From contig BMTG01000005.1 in the NCBI GenBank assembly GCA_014649555.1, forward strand, positions 62,001 through 126,000: 64,000 bases of DNA, in the 5' to 3' direction. Numbering within the stretch: the stretch's first letter is position 1; the number at the start of each line of letters is the position of its first letter. Below the pieces are notes generated by a model. It was not told the origin of the DNA and made no database searches. It saw only the letters and a program-made list of their open reading frames with translations. The position numbers and the translations under genes are program-made. Shown here one piece after another: positions 1 to 9,253 of this stretch. This stretch comes from Streptomyces globisporus. Lineage in GTDB: Bacteria; Actinomycetota; Actinomycetes; Streptomycetales; Streptomycetaceae.

Positions 1-98
1 GCTCCGCGGGGAGCCGACTTGCGCGACACCCCCGCAGGTCGGATAGAGTCTGGAACACGCCGAGGGGCGAGGCCGCAAAGCCGAATCCCACGCAGCGT

Positions 99-170
99 GC
101 GGGTGTAGTTCAGTAGTAGAACAGCCCCCTTCCAGGGGGAAGGCGCAGTGTGCAATTCCTGTCACCCGCT
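99..170 (+). tRNA. tRNA-Gly (anticodon TCC)
   Basis: A 72-nt cloverleaf opens with GCGGGTG and closes with the pairing CACCCGC. The anticodon loop reads CTTCCAG, giving anticodon TCC. The T-loop reads GTGCAATTCC, slightly unlike the usual GTTCGAATCC. No CCA is encoded. A TAGAGT box at 44-49 is a possible -10 element. Confidence 0.9.
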
Positions 171-181
171 CTGCACGACTC

Positions 182-210
182 TTCGGACCCCTTCGTGGAT
201 CAGGTAGAGT
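182..210 (+). promoter_or_regulatory. candidate promoter of tRNA-Gly(GCC)
   Basis: TTCGGA (182-187) and TAGAGT (205-210) are separated by 17 bp and lie about 39 bp before the tRNA. This fits a vegetative sigma-factor promoter. The same TAGAGT -10 box precedes the first tRNA at 44-49. Confidence 0.45.
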
Positions 211-248
211 GGTGCTCGCTCCACCGGTGAAAGCCGAGTGGCTGCACT

Positions 249-321
249 GCGGACGTAGCTCAGTTGGTAGAGCGCAACCTTGCCAAGGTTGAGGTCGCCA
301 GTTCGAACCTGGTCGTCCGCT
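249..321 (+). tRNA. tRNA-Gly (anticodon GCC)
   Basis: A 73-nt cloverleaf with acceptor GCGGACG/CGTCCGC, a canonical T-loop GTTCGAACC and anticodon loop TTGCCAA (GCC). The gene is identical to the copy at 4327-4399. CCA is not encoded. Confidence 0.97.
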
Positions 322-327
322 CAGAGG

Positions 328-360
328 CAAAGGCCCCGATCGTTTCGATCGGGGCCTTTG
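328..360 (+). terminator. Rho-independent-type terminator after tRNA-Gly
   Basis: Near-perfect stem-loop of 14 bp per arm (329-342 with 346-359) around a TTT loop, seven bases after the tRNA. The AAA/TTT ends of the stem give it some bidirectional potential. Confidence 0.8.
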
Positions 361-449
361 GCGTTCTTCCGCCACCCCATGACGTTTGTCATGAGCAGTG
401 GTGACAGCGCGCACTGCTTCCGGGCCCGATCCGGCGGAACCCTTGAAGC

Positions 450-1517
450 ATGACCAGCGACGACTTTCTCAACGACCGACGCGACGGTGGCACGTTCCCG
501 GTCACGGCCCCCTCGGGAGCCGTGACCGCGGAGACGGTGATCGCGGTGGACGGGGTTCGCCGCAGCTACAAGGACGGCTTCGAGGCCGTCTCCGGCGTCT
601 CCTTCTCCGTCGCCCGCGGCGAGCTGTTCGCCCTGCTCGGGACGAACGGCGCGGGCAAGACCTCCACCGTGGAACTCCTCGAAGGACTGGCGCTCCCGAC
701 CTCCGGGACCATCAAGGTCCTCGGCCACGACCCGTACCGCGAACGCGCCGCCGTCCGCCCCCGTACCGGCGTCATGCTCCAGGAGGGCGGCTTCCCCTCC
801 GACCTCACCGTGCTGGAGACCGCGCGGATGTGGTCGGCGTGCACCACCGGCGCCCGCCCCGCCGGCGAGGCCCTGGAGATGGTCGGCCTCACCAGCCGGG
901 CCAAGGTGCGGGTCAAGCAGCTGTCCGGCGGCGAGAAGCGGCGCCTGGACCTGGCGCTGGCCCTCACCTCGCGGCCCGAGGTGCTCTTCCTCGACGAACC
1001 GACCACCGGACTGGACGCCGAGGGACGGCGCGACACCTGGGACCTGATCCGGGCGCTCCGGGAGTCCGGCACGACCGTCCTGCTGACCACCCACTATCTG
1101 GAGGAGGCCGAGTCCCTCGCGGACCGGCTGGCGATCATGCACCAGGGACAGATCGTGACGGCCGGGACGACCGCCGAGGTCACCGCCGAGCACCCGGCCC
1201 GGATCCGCTTCACCCTGCCCGACGGAGTTGCGGCCGCACACCTTCCGCTCTCGCTCCGGGCCGGGGCGGAGGGGCAGCGGGTGGAGATCCGCACCCCCAC
1301 GCTCCAGGAGTCCCTGCACGAACTCCTCGGCTGGGCCAGGGAGTCGGGCGTGGAACTGCTCGGGCTCGACGCCCGCTCCGCCTCGCTGGAGGAGGCGTTC
1401 CTGCAGATCGCGAACACCCAGCTCCGCTCGCGGGCCGACGACCCGCGCCGGGTGGGACCCCGGCACGGGTCCGCCGACGGCAGCACCCCGAACGAGACGA
1501 AGAAGGTGACGGCATGA
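450..1517 (+). CDS. ABC transporter ATP-binding protein
   Basis: Cytoplasmic ATPase subunit of an ABC exporter, 355 aa. Visible motifs in order are Walker A GTNGAGKT (about residue 69), signature LSGGEKRR, Walker B LFLDEPTTGLD and the switch histidine in TTHYLEEA. A C-terminal stretch of about 100 residues after the ATPase core is usual in DrrA-type exporter subunits. The stop codon overlaps the start of the permease gene (ATGA), and the permease is followed by a two-component pair, so this is the first gene of a four-gene operon. In many Gram-positives such transporters are controlled by, or signal through, a DesK/DesR-like pair, often in response to membrane stress or antibiotics. The substrate cannot be read from the sequence. 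Confidence 0.92.
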   Translation: MTSDDFLNDRRDGGTFPVTAPSGAVTAETVIAVDGVRRSYKDGFEAVSGVSFSVARGELFALLGTNGAGKTSTVELLEGLALPTSGTIKVLGHDPYRERAAVRPRTGVMLQEGGFPSDLTVLETARMWSACTTGARPAGEALEMVGLTSRAKVRVKQLSGGEKRRLDLALALTSRPEVLFLDEPTTGLDAEGRRDTWDLIRALRESGTTVLLTTHYLEEAESLADRLAIMHQGQIVTAGTTAEVTAEHPARIRFTLPDGVAAAHLPLSLRAGAEGQRVEIRTPTLQESLHELLGWARESGVELLGLDARSASLEEAFLQIANTQLRSRADDPRRVGPRHGSADGSTPNETKKVTA

Positions 1518-2344
1518 CCACGCCCACCGCCCTCGCGGACGGCCGCACGGCCCCCGAGCGGTCCCCCTCCCCCTCCGGCCGGTCCGCCTCCTTCCGGCGG
1601 CTGAACGCACTGGCCCGCGCCGAGCTGATCCTGTTGATCCGCAACCGGTCCGCGATCTTCGTGGCCCTGGTGCTGCCGATCGTGATGATCTTCTCGATCC
1701 GGGCCTCGCTCGAACAGATCGACCTCGCCGGCACCGGACTCTCCGTCGCGGGCGCCGCCCTCACCGGCGGCATCGGCATCGTGCTGGTCCAGGTCGTCTA
1801 CATGAACCTCGTCACCGGTTACGTCACCCGGCGCGAGGAACTCGTCCTCAAGCGGCTGCGCACCGGCGAGGTCACCGACCAGGAGATCCTGATCTCCACG
1901 GCGCTGCCCTCCGTCGCGCTGGCGGTCCTCCAGAGCGTGCTGCTCGTCGTGGCGGGCGCGATCGCCTTCGACCTGAGCGCGCCGAAGCGGCCGGAGCTGT
2001 TCCTGCTGGGCCTGCTCGTCGGCTTCGTGATGATGTCGGCGCTCGCCGCCGCGACCTCCGCGGTGACCCGGACGGTCCAGACCTCGCAGCTCACCACGCT
2101 GCCGCTGTTCTTCGTCTCGCTCTTCGCCTCCGGGATCTTCGTCCCGCTGGACGTCTTCCCGGACAAGCTGGCCGCCGTCTTCGAACTGCTGCCGCTGACC
2201 GGCGTGATGACCCTCGTACGGCACGGCTGGCTCGGCGGGGTGGAGGGCGGCGACCTGGTCACGGCTGCCGTGGCGGCGCTGGCCTGGACCGCGTTCGCGG
2301 TGTTTGCTGTGCGACGGTGGTTCCGCTGGGACCCGCGAGGCTGA
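1514..2344 (+). CDS. ABC-2 type transporter permease
   Basis: Integral membrane partner of the preceding ATPase, 276 aa. A cytoplasmic N-terminus rich in Pro and Ser is followed by about six hydrophobic segments, the first around residues 45-65 (ALVLPIVMIF). The pattern RLRTGEV after the second segment is typical of ABC-2 permeases. The ATG overlaps the upstream stop by 4 bp, implying translational coupling, and the histidine kinase gene follows after 1 bp. The likely role is drug or lipid export. Confidence 0.88.
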   Translation: MTTPTALADGRTAPERSPSPSGRSASFRRLNALARAELILLIRNRSAIFVALVLPIVMIFSIRASLEQIDLAGTGLSVAGAALTGGIGIVLVQVVYMNLVTGYVTRREELVLKRLRTGEVTDQEILISTALPSVALAVLQSVLLVVAGAIAFDLSAPKRPELFLLGLLVGFVMMSALAAATSAVTRTVQTSQLTTLPLFFVSLFASGIFVPLDVFPDKLAAVFELLPLTGVMTLVRHGWLGGVEGGDLVTAAVAALAWTAFAVFAVRRWFRWDPRG

Positions 2345-2345
2345 G

Positions 2346-3686
2346 ATGAAGGGGCTGAGGGGCGTGATCGGTCGGGTACGGGGCTGGCGGCGCGGCTGGC
2401 ACGAGCGCAGCAAGCTCCAGCGCATCGACCTGTACACCCGGAGCACGCTCGCCGGGCTCCCCTGGGTCTTCCTGGCTTCCTGGGGCCTGCTGCCGCTCCT
2501 CCCCGTACTGGGCCAGGGCCCGGTGCCGGCGGGCCTCGCCGTGGCGTTCTTCGCGGTGAACAGCGCCCAGTGCGTCCTGAGCAACCGCGATCTGGGAGCC
2601 GCGTTCGCCCACCACCGGGGCACGGAGACCTTCCCGGTGCGGCGACTGCGGCTCCCGGCGGCGCTGCTCGCGCTGCTGACCGGCCTGATGGTGGCGCTCG
2701 CGGCGACGGCCGACCTCAAGGACGCGGGTCTCGCCCTGCTGGTGCTGGACCTGCCGCTGGCGTTCGCCATCCCGTACGTCCTCCTCGTCCCCGTCCGCAC
2801 CTACCTGGTGCACTGCGCGGTCTACGCGGTGGTCCTGGTGGCGCTGCTGGCGGCCGTCGGGGTGCCCGCGGGACTGCTCTTCGGCGCGGTGCTCTCGATG
2901 CTCGTCGTGATCCTGCTCGTGCTCTCCTCGGTCCGGCCGAGCGCCTGGAGCATGAGCGTGATGTGGCAGGCGGAGGAGGCGCGGGACATGCAGGCCCGCC
3001 TCGCGGTGGCGGAGGAGCGGCTGCGGTTCGGCCGGGACATGCACGACGTGCTGGGCCGGAACCTGTCGGTGATCGCCCTGAAGAGCGAGCTGGCCGTGGA
3101 ACTGGCCCAGCGCGGGAACCCGGCGGCGGTGGACCAGATGGTCGAGGTGCAGCGGATCGCCCGGGCGTCCCAGCAGGAGGTCCGCGATGTCGTGCGCGGC
3201 TACCGGGAGGCCGATCTGCCCACCGAACTCATGGGCGCGCAGGGCGTGTTGCAGGCCGCCGGGATCTCCGTCACCGTCGAGGGGGCGGACGGCCCGGCCG
3301 GTATCGGGGCTCCGGCCGCCGTGCAGGCCGCGCTCGGCTGGGTGGTCCGCGAGACCGCGACGAACGTCCTGCGCCACGGCGATCCGACCCACTGCTCGAT
3401 CCGCCTCGCCCGGACCCGGGACGCGGTGGTCCTGGAGGTCGAGAACGACGGGGCCGACGGCACGGATCCGCTCGACGGCGGGGGCGACGGCGGCGGTTCG
3501 GGCCTGGCCGGACTGCGCGAACGGCTCGGGGCGCTGGGCGGCACCCTCACCGCCGGACCGGCCGGGGACGATCTGTTCCGGGTGACGGCGACGGTGCCCC
3601 TCACGGCAGCCCGCCCGGAGCCGGGCGGCCGCCCCTCCCTCTCTCCCCCTTCCGATGCCCCTTCCGCCCTCCCGGAGGAACGATGA
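2346..3686 (+). CDS. sensor histidine kinase, DesK-like (HisKA_3)
   Basis: Membrane sensor kinase of about 446 aa. Roughly residues 30-200 contain five or six membrane segments with almost no extracytoplasmic domain, as in DesK-type membrane sensors. The dimerisation box RDMHDVLGRNL places the phospho-accepting His at about residue 233. A HATPase_c domain follows, with an N-box ETATNVLRHG and a glycine-rich G-box near GGSGLAGLRERL. The start chosen is the ATG one base after the permease stop, because the longer upstream start lies entirely inside the permease. The stop overlaps the start of the response regulator. It probably senses membrane state or the transporter substrate. Confidence 0.9.
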   Translation: MKGLRGVIGRVRGWRRGWHERSKLQRIDLYTRSTLAGLPWVFLASWGLLPLLPVLGQGPVPAGLAVAFFAVNSAQCVLSNRDLGAAFAHHRGTETFPVRRLRLPAALLALLTGLMVALAATADLKDAGLALLVLDLPLAFAIPYVLLVPVRTYLVHCAVYAVVLVALLAAVGVPAGLLFGAVLSMLVVILLVLSSVRPSAWSMSVMWQAEEARDMQARLAVAEERLRFGRDMHDVLGRNLSVIALKSELAVELAQRGNPAAVDQMVEVQRIARASQQEVRDVVRGYREADLPTELMGAQGVLQAAGISVTVEGADGPAGIGAPAAVQAALGWVVRETATNVLRHGDPTHCSIRLARTRDAVVLEVENDGADGTDPLDGGGDGGGSGLAGLRERLGALGGTLTAGPAGDDLFRVTATVPLTAARPEPGGRPSLSPPSDAPSALPEER

Positions 3687-4303
3687 CCCCCGAGCGGCCC
3701 CTGCGCGTCCTGCTGGCCGACGACGAGCACCTGATCCGGGGGGCGCTGGCCGCGCTGCTCGCCCTGGAGGAGGACCTCGTCGTGGTCGCGGAGGCGGCGA
3801 GCGGTCCCGAGGCCCTGGCGATGGCCCTGGCGCACCGGCCCGACGTCGCCGTCCTGGATCTTCAGATGCCGGGTGCGGACGGTGTGAAGGTCGCCACATC
3901 GCTGCGGGCCGAACTGCCCGACTGCCGCACCATGATCGTGACCAGCCACGGCCGGCCCGGGCACCTCAAGCGGGCGCTCGCCGCCGGCGTACGGGGGTTC
4001 GTGCCGAAGACGGTCAGTGCCCGGCGGCTGGCCGAGATCATCCGCACCGTCCACGCCGGAAACCGCTACGTGGATCCGGAGTTGGCCGCCGACGCGATCT
4101 CCGCCGGGGACTCCCCGCTGACCGCCCGGGAGGCCGAGGTGCTCGAACTGGCGGCGGACGGGGCGCCGGTCGCGGAGATCGCCGAGCGGGCCTCGCTGTC
4201 CCAGGGGACCGTACGCAACTACCTCTCCTCGGCCGCCTCCAAGATCGGTGCGGAGAACCGGCATACGGCAGTGCGTCTCGCGCGCGAGCGGGGATGGGTA
4301 TAG
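3683..4303 (+). CDS. response regulator, NarL/FixJ family
   Basis: 206-aa transcription factor partnered with the kinase just upstream, sharing a 4-bp ATGA overlap. The receiver domain shows the acidic pair in LLADDEH, the phospho-acceptor Asp59 in VLDLQMPG, and the switch residues in IVTSHG and FVPKTVSA. A LuxR-type helix-turn-helix occupies about residues 140-206, with PLTAREAEVLELAADG and TVRNYLSSA. It likely controls the transporter operon in cis. Confidence 0.93.
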   Translation: MTPERPLRVLLADDEHLIRGALAALLALEEDLVVVAEAASGPEALAMALAHRPDVAVLDLQMPGADGVKVATSLRAELPDCRTMIVTSHGRPGHLKRALAAGVRGFVPKTVSARRLAEIIRTVHAGNRYVDPELAADAISAGDSPLTAREAEVLELAADGAPVAEIAERASLSQGTVRNYLSSAASKIGAENRHTAVRLARERGWV

Positions 4304-4326
4304 TAGGCATCGCGCTTCGGCGCACT

Positions 4327-4399
4327 GCGGACGTAGCTCAGTTGGTAGAGCGCAACCTTGCCAAGGTTGAGGTCGCCAGTTCGAACCTGGTCGTCCGCT
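4327..4399 (+). tRNA. tRNA-Gly (anticodon GCC), second copy
   Basis: Base-for-base repeat of the tRNA at 249-321. It begins 23 bp after the response-regulator stop. A TATAGT box overlapping that stop (4299-4304) may be its -10 element, although no convincing -35 is seen. Confidence 0.97.
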
Positions 4400-4405
4400 C
4401 CACGA

Positions 4406-4443
4406 GGAGAAGGCCCCGGACCTTTCGGTCCGGGGCCTTCTCC
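4406..4443 (+). terminator. terminator between tRNA-Gly and purC
   Basis: Strong inverted repeat (GGAGAAGGCCCCGGACC and its complement) around a TTTC loop. It sits between the convergent tRNA and purC genes and could serve both. Confidence 0.8.
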
Positions 4444-4457
4444 GTGTCCACCGGTCG

Positions 4458-5372
4458 TCACGCCCAGCTGGTGCCCGTCAGCACCTCGAACGCCTCGATG
4501 TACTTGGCGCGGGTCGCGTCCACGATCTCCTGCGGCAGCGCCGGGGGCGGCTGTTCGCTCTTGCGGTCCCAGCCGGAGGCCGGCGAGGTCAGCCAGTCGC
4601 GGACGAACTGCTTGTCGTAGCTGGGCTGCGCGCGGCCGGGCTCCCAGGTGGCGGCGGGCCAGAAGCGCGAGGAGTCCGGGGTCAGCACCTCGTCGGCGAT
4701 GATCAGCCGCTCGGTTCCGTCCTCGGTGATCTCGAAGCCGAACTCGAACTTGGTGTCGGCGAGGATGATCCCGCGCTGGTGCGCGATGTCCCGGGCCCGG
4801 CGGTAGACGTCGAGCGTGGTGCGCCGCAGCTCGGCGGCCGTCTCCACGCCGACCGAGCGGGCGACGTCCTCGTAACTGACGTTCTCGTCGTGGTCGCCGA
4901 CGGCCGCCTTGGTGGCCGGGGTGAAGATCGGGCCGGGCAGCTCGGACCCGTTGACCAGGCCCTCGGGGAGCCCGATGCCGCAGACCGTACGGGTGGCGTC
5001 GTACTCGACGAGCCCGGAGCCGGTCAGGTAACCGCGGGCCACGCACTCGACCTCGACCATGCGCAGGCTCTTGCAGATGAGGGTGCGGCCCGCCCAGTCG
5101 GCCGGGGCGCCCGGGGGCAGCTCGGTGGAGATGACGTGGTTGGGCACCAGGTCGGCGAGCTGGTCGAACCACCAGAGCGAGAGCCGGGTGAGGACGCGGC
5201 CCTTGTCGGGGATCTCGGTCGGCAGGACCCAGTCGTACGCGGAGATACGGTCGCTGGCGACCATCACGAGGTCGCCCGCCTCGTTCCGGTACAGGTCACG
5301 CACCTTGCCGGTGTGCAGGTGGGTGAGGCCCGGAACCTGTACGGGCTCGGGCTTTTCTACAAAACCGGACAC
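4458..5372 (-). CDS. purC: phosphoribosylaminoimidazole-succinocarboxamide synthase (SAICAR synthetase)
   Basis: Purine biosynthesis enzyme joining CAIR and aspartate with ATP to give SAICAR in the cytosol. The 304-aa protein has the family features: an N-terminal HTGKVRDLY ATP-binding strand, SDRISAYDWVLP, ECVARGYLTGSG and the C-terminal region DKQFVRDWL. The length matches the longer (Saccharomyces-like) PurC class common in Actinobacteria. The ATG is the natural family start. purD lies about 4 kb away on the same strand, as in other Streptomyces genomes. Confidence 0.96.
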   Translation of the reverse strand: MSGFVEKPEPVQVPGLTHLHTGKVRDLYRNEAGDLVMVASDRISAYDWVLPTEIPDKGRVLTRLSLWWFDQLADLVPNHVISTELPPGAPADWAGRTLICKSLRMVEVECVARGYLTGSGLVEYDATRTVCGIGLPEGLVNGSELPGPIFTPATKAAVGDHDENVSYEDVARSVGVETAAELRRTTLDVYRRARDIAHQRGIILADTKFEFGFEITEDGTERLIIADEVLTPDSSRFWPAATWEPGRAQPSYDKQFVRDWLTSPASGWDRKSEQPPPALPQEIVDATRAKYIEAFEVLTGTSWA

Positions 5373-5456
5373 AGTGCCTCCGCGTAGATTGATCCAGGAG
5401 CGGTTCCGATTGTCCCGTATCCGCGGCCCGTTCTCCGCCCGGGGCCCGGCCTTCGG

Positions 5457-6911
5457 TCAGTCGCGCTTGCAGATCCGGTCGAGGAGGTTGGCCGTGGCCC
5501 GCTGGATCCGGGGGTCGGTGTGTCCGGGGCGGTCCAGGGCCGGCGACCAGGCGAAGGTGCCGGAGGCGAAGACGAGGGCGCCGGAGGGGGCCTGGTAGAG
5601 CGAGGTCTCCTGGTGGCGGGTGGCGCCCTCGGAGTCCTCGTACGGGGAGTGGGCGAGCAGGATCCTGGTGTCGTGCTCGGGCAGGCTGGTGCGCGGGAAG
5701 TAGCGGTCGGCCTCGCCGGCGACCAGGCCCGGGATCTCGTCGCCGTCGACCGCGCCCGTGGAGTCCCAGAGCCAGTGCTCGGCGTTGCGCACGACCAGCG
5801 GGCGGGGATCGGGGACCCGGCCCGCGTACTGGATGCCCAGCAACTGCTGCTCGGGCCGGTCCACCTCGCGCCACAGGGCGGACTTCCCGGGCCCCCGGCG
5901 CTTGCGGCAGGTCAGCAGCCGGTCGGGCTCGTTGGACGCGGAGGGGGCGAGGCCCACCTGCCAGTACATGGTGTTGGCGGAGAGGAAGACGAGCGAGGTG
6001 CCGGAGTCCCGGGCGCGCTCGGCGGCCCGGCGCATCGGCAGCGACCAGTACTCGTCGTGGCCGGGGAAGACCAGGCCCCGGTAGCGGCTGGGGTCGACGC
6101 GGCCCGCGTGCAGGTCACGGGCGTCGGCGTAGGCGAGGTCGTAGCCGTACCGCTCGGCCCAGCGGATGAAGTCGTACGCGTGCCCCACGTGCAGCGGCAG
6201 GCCCGATCCGGCATACGGGCGGTCGAACGAGATCGTGACGGCGGCGTCCTCCTCGCCGAGCAGCCGACCGCGCTCGTCCCACGCGTGGTAGAGGCTGGCG
6301 CCGGTGCGGCCGTCCTCCGGGTAGAGGTTGTACGCCTGCCAGGTGATGTCGGGCAGCAGGAGCAGCAGATCGGCGGGGTGGTCGTGGCGCACGGTGAAGG
6401 GAATGTGCGAGCGGTAGCCGTCGGCCGTGGTCAGGACGGCCACATACGCGCCGACCGACCAGTAGCTCGGGATCTGGAGGCGCCAGGACATCCACCAGTG
6501 GTGGCAGGAGACGGTCCGGTCGGCGGCGAGCGGCGGGGGCTGGACGATGCCGGAGAGCCGGGGGCTCGTGGTGATCTTGGACGCGCCGTCACCGCCGTAG
6601 TGACCGATCCGGTAGACGTCGACGGAGAACTGCTGGGGCGGGTCCACGGTGATGTGGAAGTCGATGGCCTCGCCGGGGGCCGCCGCACCGGGCGAGACGA
6701 AGCCCTTGATCTGGCGGTGCACGTCGTCGGCGGTCCGGGTGCCGCCGCCGGTGGAGCGGGCGAGGTCGGCGTACCAGGGGACGACCTGGCCGGTGTCGTC
6801 GAAGTAGTTCTCACTGCCGCGCAGCCAGGGCAGCGGGCCCTGGCCGAAGGGATCGCTCACCGCGTGCGCGAGGGCGCCCGACTCCCACCGGCGAATCTGC
6901 TCCGCCCCCAT
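5457..6911 (-). CDS. N,N-dimethylformamidase beta-subunit-like protein
   Basis: 484-aa protein resembling the large (beta) subunit family of N,N-dimethylformamidase, widespread in Streptomyces without a linked alpha subunit. Visible landmarks are an N-terminal beta-rich domain (FHITVDPPQQFSVDVYRIG), then LLPDITWQAYNLYPEDGRTG and the glutamine amidotransferase-like fold region VFPGHDEYWSLPMRRA. No signal peptide is evident. Because there is no alpha subunit next to it, actual formamidase activity is unproven. Transcribed alone between purC and the next minus-strand gene. Confidence 0.75.
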   Translation of the reverse strand: MGAEQIRRWESGALAHAVSDPFGQGPLPWLRGSENYFDDTGQVVPWYADLARSTGGGTRTADDVHRQIKGFVSPGAAAPGEAIDFHITVDPPQQFSVDVYRIGHYGGDGASKITTSPRLSGIVQPPPLAADRTVSCHHWWMSWRLQIPSYWSVGAYVAVLTTADGYRSHIPFTVRHDHPADLLLLLPDITWQAYNLYPEDGRTGASLYHAWDERGRLLGEEDAAVTISFDRPYAGSGLPLHVGHAYDFIRWAERYGYDLAYADARDLHAGRVDPSRYRGLVFPGHDEYWSLPMRRAAERARDSGTSLVFLSANTMYWQVGLAPSASNEPDRLLTCRKRRGPGKSALWREVDRPEQQLLGIQYAGRVPDPRPLVVRNAEHWLWDSTGAVDGDEIPGLVAGEADRYFPRTSLPEHDTRILLAHSPYEDSEGATRHQETSLYQAPSGALVFASGTFAWSPALDRPGHTDPRIQRATANLLDRICKRD

Positions 6912-7161
6912 GCCGCGCCCCTCCCTCGGATCACCCGCACGACTCGGGTGATCCCCCGGACAACTCTGGTGCGCCGAATGTCAGCGCCGATCCCCAGCAC
7001 ATCACATAACGCACGCAGCCCGTCACCCTTCGTCGCGAATTGACGGGAACGGAACCATTCCTTCCGAACAGCGCACTCCGCACTCCGGACGCGCCCGGTT
7101 CGGCTATGGCTTCGGGCCCGGGGCACGGCCTCGGGGTGGCGCGCCCCGGTCCCGTAAGCGG

Positions 7162-8856
7162 TCACACCAGCCGGACCGGCTTGTCGGAGCGCACCCCCAC
7201 CTCGGCCAGCCAGGACAGCAGCGGGTCCGGATCGCCGTCCTCCACAAGGCTGAGGACCGGAGCCGCGAGGTCCGCCCGCCGCTCACCGCCGACGAGCAGC
7301 GCGGGGCCGTCCAGCCAGTCCAGGCCGGGGGCCGCGCCCGCCGTGTCGACGGCCGCGCAGCAGACCATGGCCCCGACGTGGTCGGCGAGCAGTTCGGTGC
7401 CCGTACGCGGCGGCTGGAGCGGGAAGAGGGGCAGCGGGCCAGGCCCCCAGAGATCGAGGGGATCGTCGGCCGGGCCGCTCCCCGCGGCTCCTTGCACCTG
7501 TCCGCCCTGCCCCTGGCTTCCGCCGTGGACCGGGGCTTCGGCTTCCTCCCGGGCGATCGCGGCGCCGATGCCCGCCGCGAGCGCCTCGCCCGGACCGCCG
7601 GGTCCGCCGGCACCGGACAGGTGCTCCATCACCCGGGCCAGCGTGGGGACGGCCGGGTCTGCGGCGGAGGCCCGGGGGACGCCCAGGGTGTCCAGGACGC
7701 GGTGCAGCCGGGCCGCCTCGCTGCGCCACTTCCGGTCGACGACCTCGTCGGGATACTGCTGCCAGTCCACCGGCGCCCAGCCAGGACCGCTCTCGGCGGG
7801 GCCACCGTGGAAGAGCCGGGCGGCAAGCAGGGACGCGGCCTCGTCGGCCACCCCGGGCTCCTCCAGCAGGTCGCACGCGGGCCGCTCGCCCAGGCGCAGG
7901 GCGAAGCCGTCCGCCAGCCGGTCCCGGCGCGAGAGCTCGGTGAGCGCGGAGACGACCCCGGCGTCCAGCCGGGAGGGCCAGCGGCCCATCCGCCATGCGG
8001 GCAGCGCGACCCGGGTCAGCAGCCGGTCCCAGCCCGCGTAGGCGAGGCCGACCTGTTCCTGGGCGGCGATGCGCAGCCCGTAGTCGACGGTCTGGGCCCG
8101 CATGGACGCGGCGGCCGCCACACAGCGCTCCATCTCGGCGGCATGGCCCCGGCAGGCCCGCAGCAGCAGCCGGGCGACCCAGCCGGCGAAGGCGAGCGGC
8201 GCCCCGCGCACCGGGCCCCGGCCGGGGGCGGCCGCATCGGCGATCGCGGCGTCCAGACCGCGGACGAAGCGGCGGGCGGCGGCTATGTCGGGATGCGCGG
8301 ACGGGCCCGTACCGGCCACCACGGGGGCGAGGACCGCGCGGAGCTCGGCGACCCGCATCCACCACAGGAACGGCGAGCCGATGACCAGAACGGGGGCGGT
8401 GTCCGCGTCCTCCGCCGACGCTCCCGGGCCCTTGCGGAGCGCGCGGTGCGTCCGGTCCTCCAGCCAGCTGTCGCAGTCCGGGGTCAGCGCCACGGCCGAG
8501 GGCGCGGGCACGTCGAGCCGGTCCGCCAGGTCGCGGACCAGGCGGTAAAGGTCGGGGGCGCCTTCCTCCGGCACGGGGACGGTCGGACTCATGGCGGGCC
8601 GCGCGCGGGCCACGGAGACGGCGACCAGGACGGTCACCAGCAGCACGACGACCGCGACGCCGAGGACCGTCCAGCGCACGGCGTCCCAGACCGGACCGGC
8701 CAGATGCCCCTGCGCGTCCGCCGCGAACAGCACGACGGCGACGGCCGCGGGCAGGATCGCCACGGCCAGGGCCCTGCTGCGGATCCGCAGCAGGGCGAGC
8801 GCCCGGGCCTGCGCGGCCCGCGCACCCAGCTCCTCACCCACGTCGATACCGGACAC
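7162..8856 (-). CDS. membrane protein, probable inactivated M48-type peptidase homologue
   Basis: 564-aa protein with a GTG start. Two hydrophobic segments lie near the N-terminus (about residues 28-45 and 62-85). They are followed by a soluble region whose organisation (LYRLVRDLADRLDVPAP, then PVLVIGSPFL, then AELRAVLAPVVAGTG) resembles M48 membrane metallopeptidases. At the position where M48 enzymes carry HExxH after ELRAVLA, this protein reads PVVAG, so the zinc ligands are gone. The C-terminal half is helical and unassigned. The M48 link rests on motif order and position only. It could instead be an unrelated conserved actinobacterial membrane protein. Confidence 0.6.
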   Translation of the reverse strand: MSGIDVGEELGARAAQARALALLRIRSRALAVAILPAAVAVVLFAADAQGHLAGPVWDAVRWTVLGVAVVVLLVTVLVAVSVARARPAMSPTVPVPEEGAPDLYRLVRDLADRLDVPAPSAVALTPDCDSWLEDRTHRALRKGPGASAEDADTAPVLVIGSPFLWWMRVAELRAVLAPVVAGTGPSAHPDIAAARRFVRGLDAAIADAAAPGRGPVRGAPLAFAGWVARLLLRACRGHAAEMERCVAAAASMRAQTVDYGLRIAAQEQVGLAYAGWDRLLTRVALPAWRMGRWPSRLDAGVVSALTELSRRDRLADGFALRLGERPACDLLEEPGVADEAASLLAARLFHGGPAESGPGWAPVDWQQYPDEVVDRKWRSEAARLHRVLDTLGVPRASAADPAVPTLARVMEHLSGAGGPGGPGEALAAGIGAAIAREEAEAPVHGGSQGQGGQVQGAAGSGPADDPLDLWGPGPLPLFPLQPPRTGTELLADHVGAMVCCAAVDTAGAAPGLDWLDGPALLVGGERRADLAAPVLSLVEDGDPDPLLSWLAEVGVRSDKPVRLV

Positions 8857-9253
8857 GGCCGGACGTCACCCCCTCTGCCCTCATCGCGGCCCTCTTGGCC
8901 CTCGCGGCGGTGTTGCTCACTCCCCCACTGTGGCACCCGTCACCGACATCGCAATGCCGGTGGGCCAAGTGCCGGAACGCCTGCGCCGCACCCTAGTTGG
9001 GGGTCCGGCCACCGTCATCCGGATAGCCCAGTCGTCACCCGATGGAATGGCTTTGGGCAAAGCTGCTGACGTGTTCGCGCCCATGGGGCATGCCGGAGAA
9101 CGGGCTGAAGGCACGGGGCAGCCCCTCGCGCCTGCCGCGTACGCCGGTGGCGTGCGGGGGCGGGTGCGAGGGGCTGCGGGGCCCGGGCGGCTCGTGCGGG
9201 CAGCGGGGCCCGGGGGCGCGTACGGGCTGCGGGAGGGCGGCCCGGGGTGCGGG
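8857..9253. other. intergenic region, about 400 bp
   Basis: Lies between the purD stop and the start of the M48-like gene, both on the minus strand. No ORF with family character, RNA signature or convincing stem-loop was seen. It should contain the promoter of the M48-like gene near 8870-8950. Confidence 0.4.
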
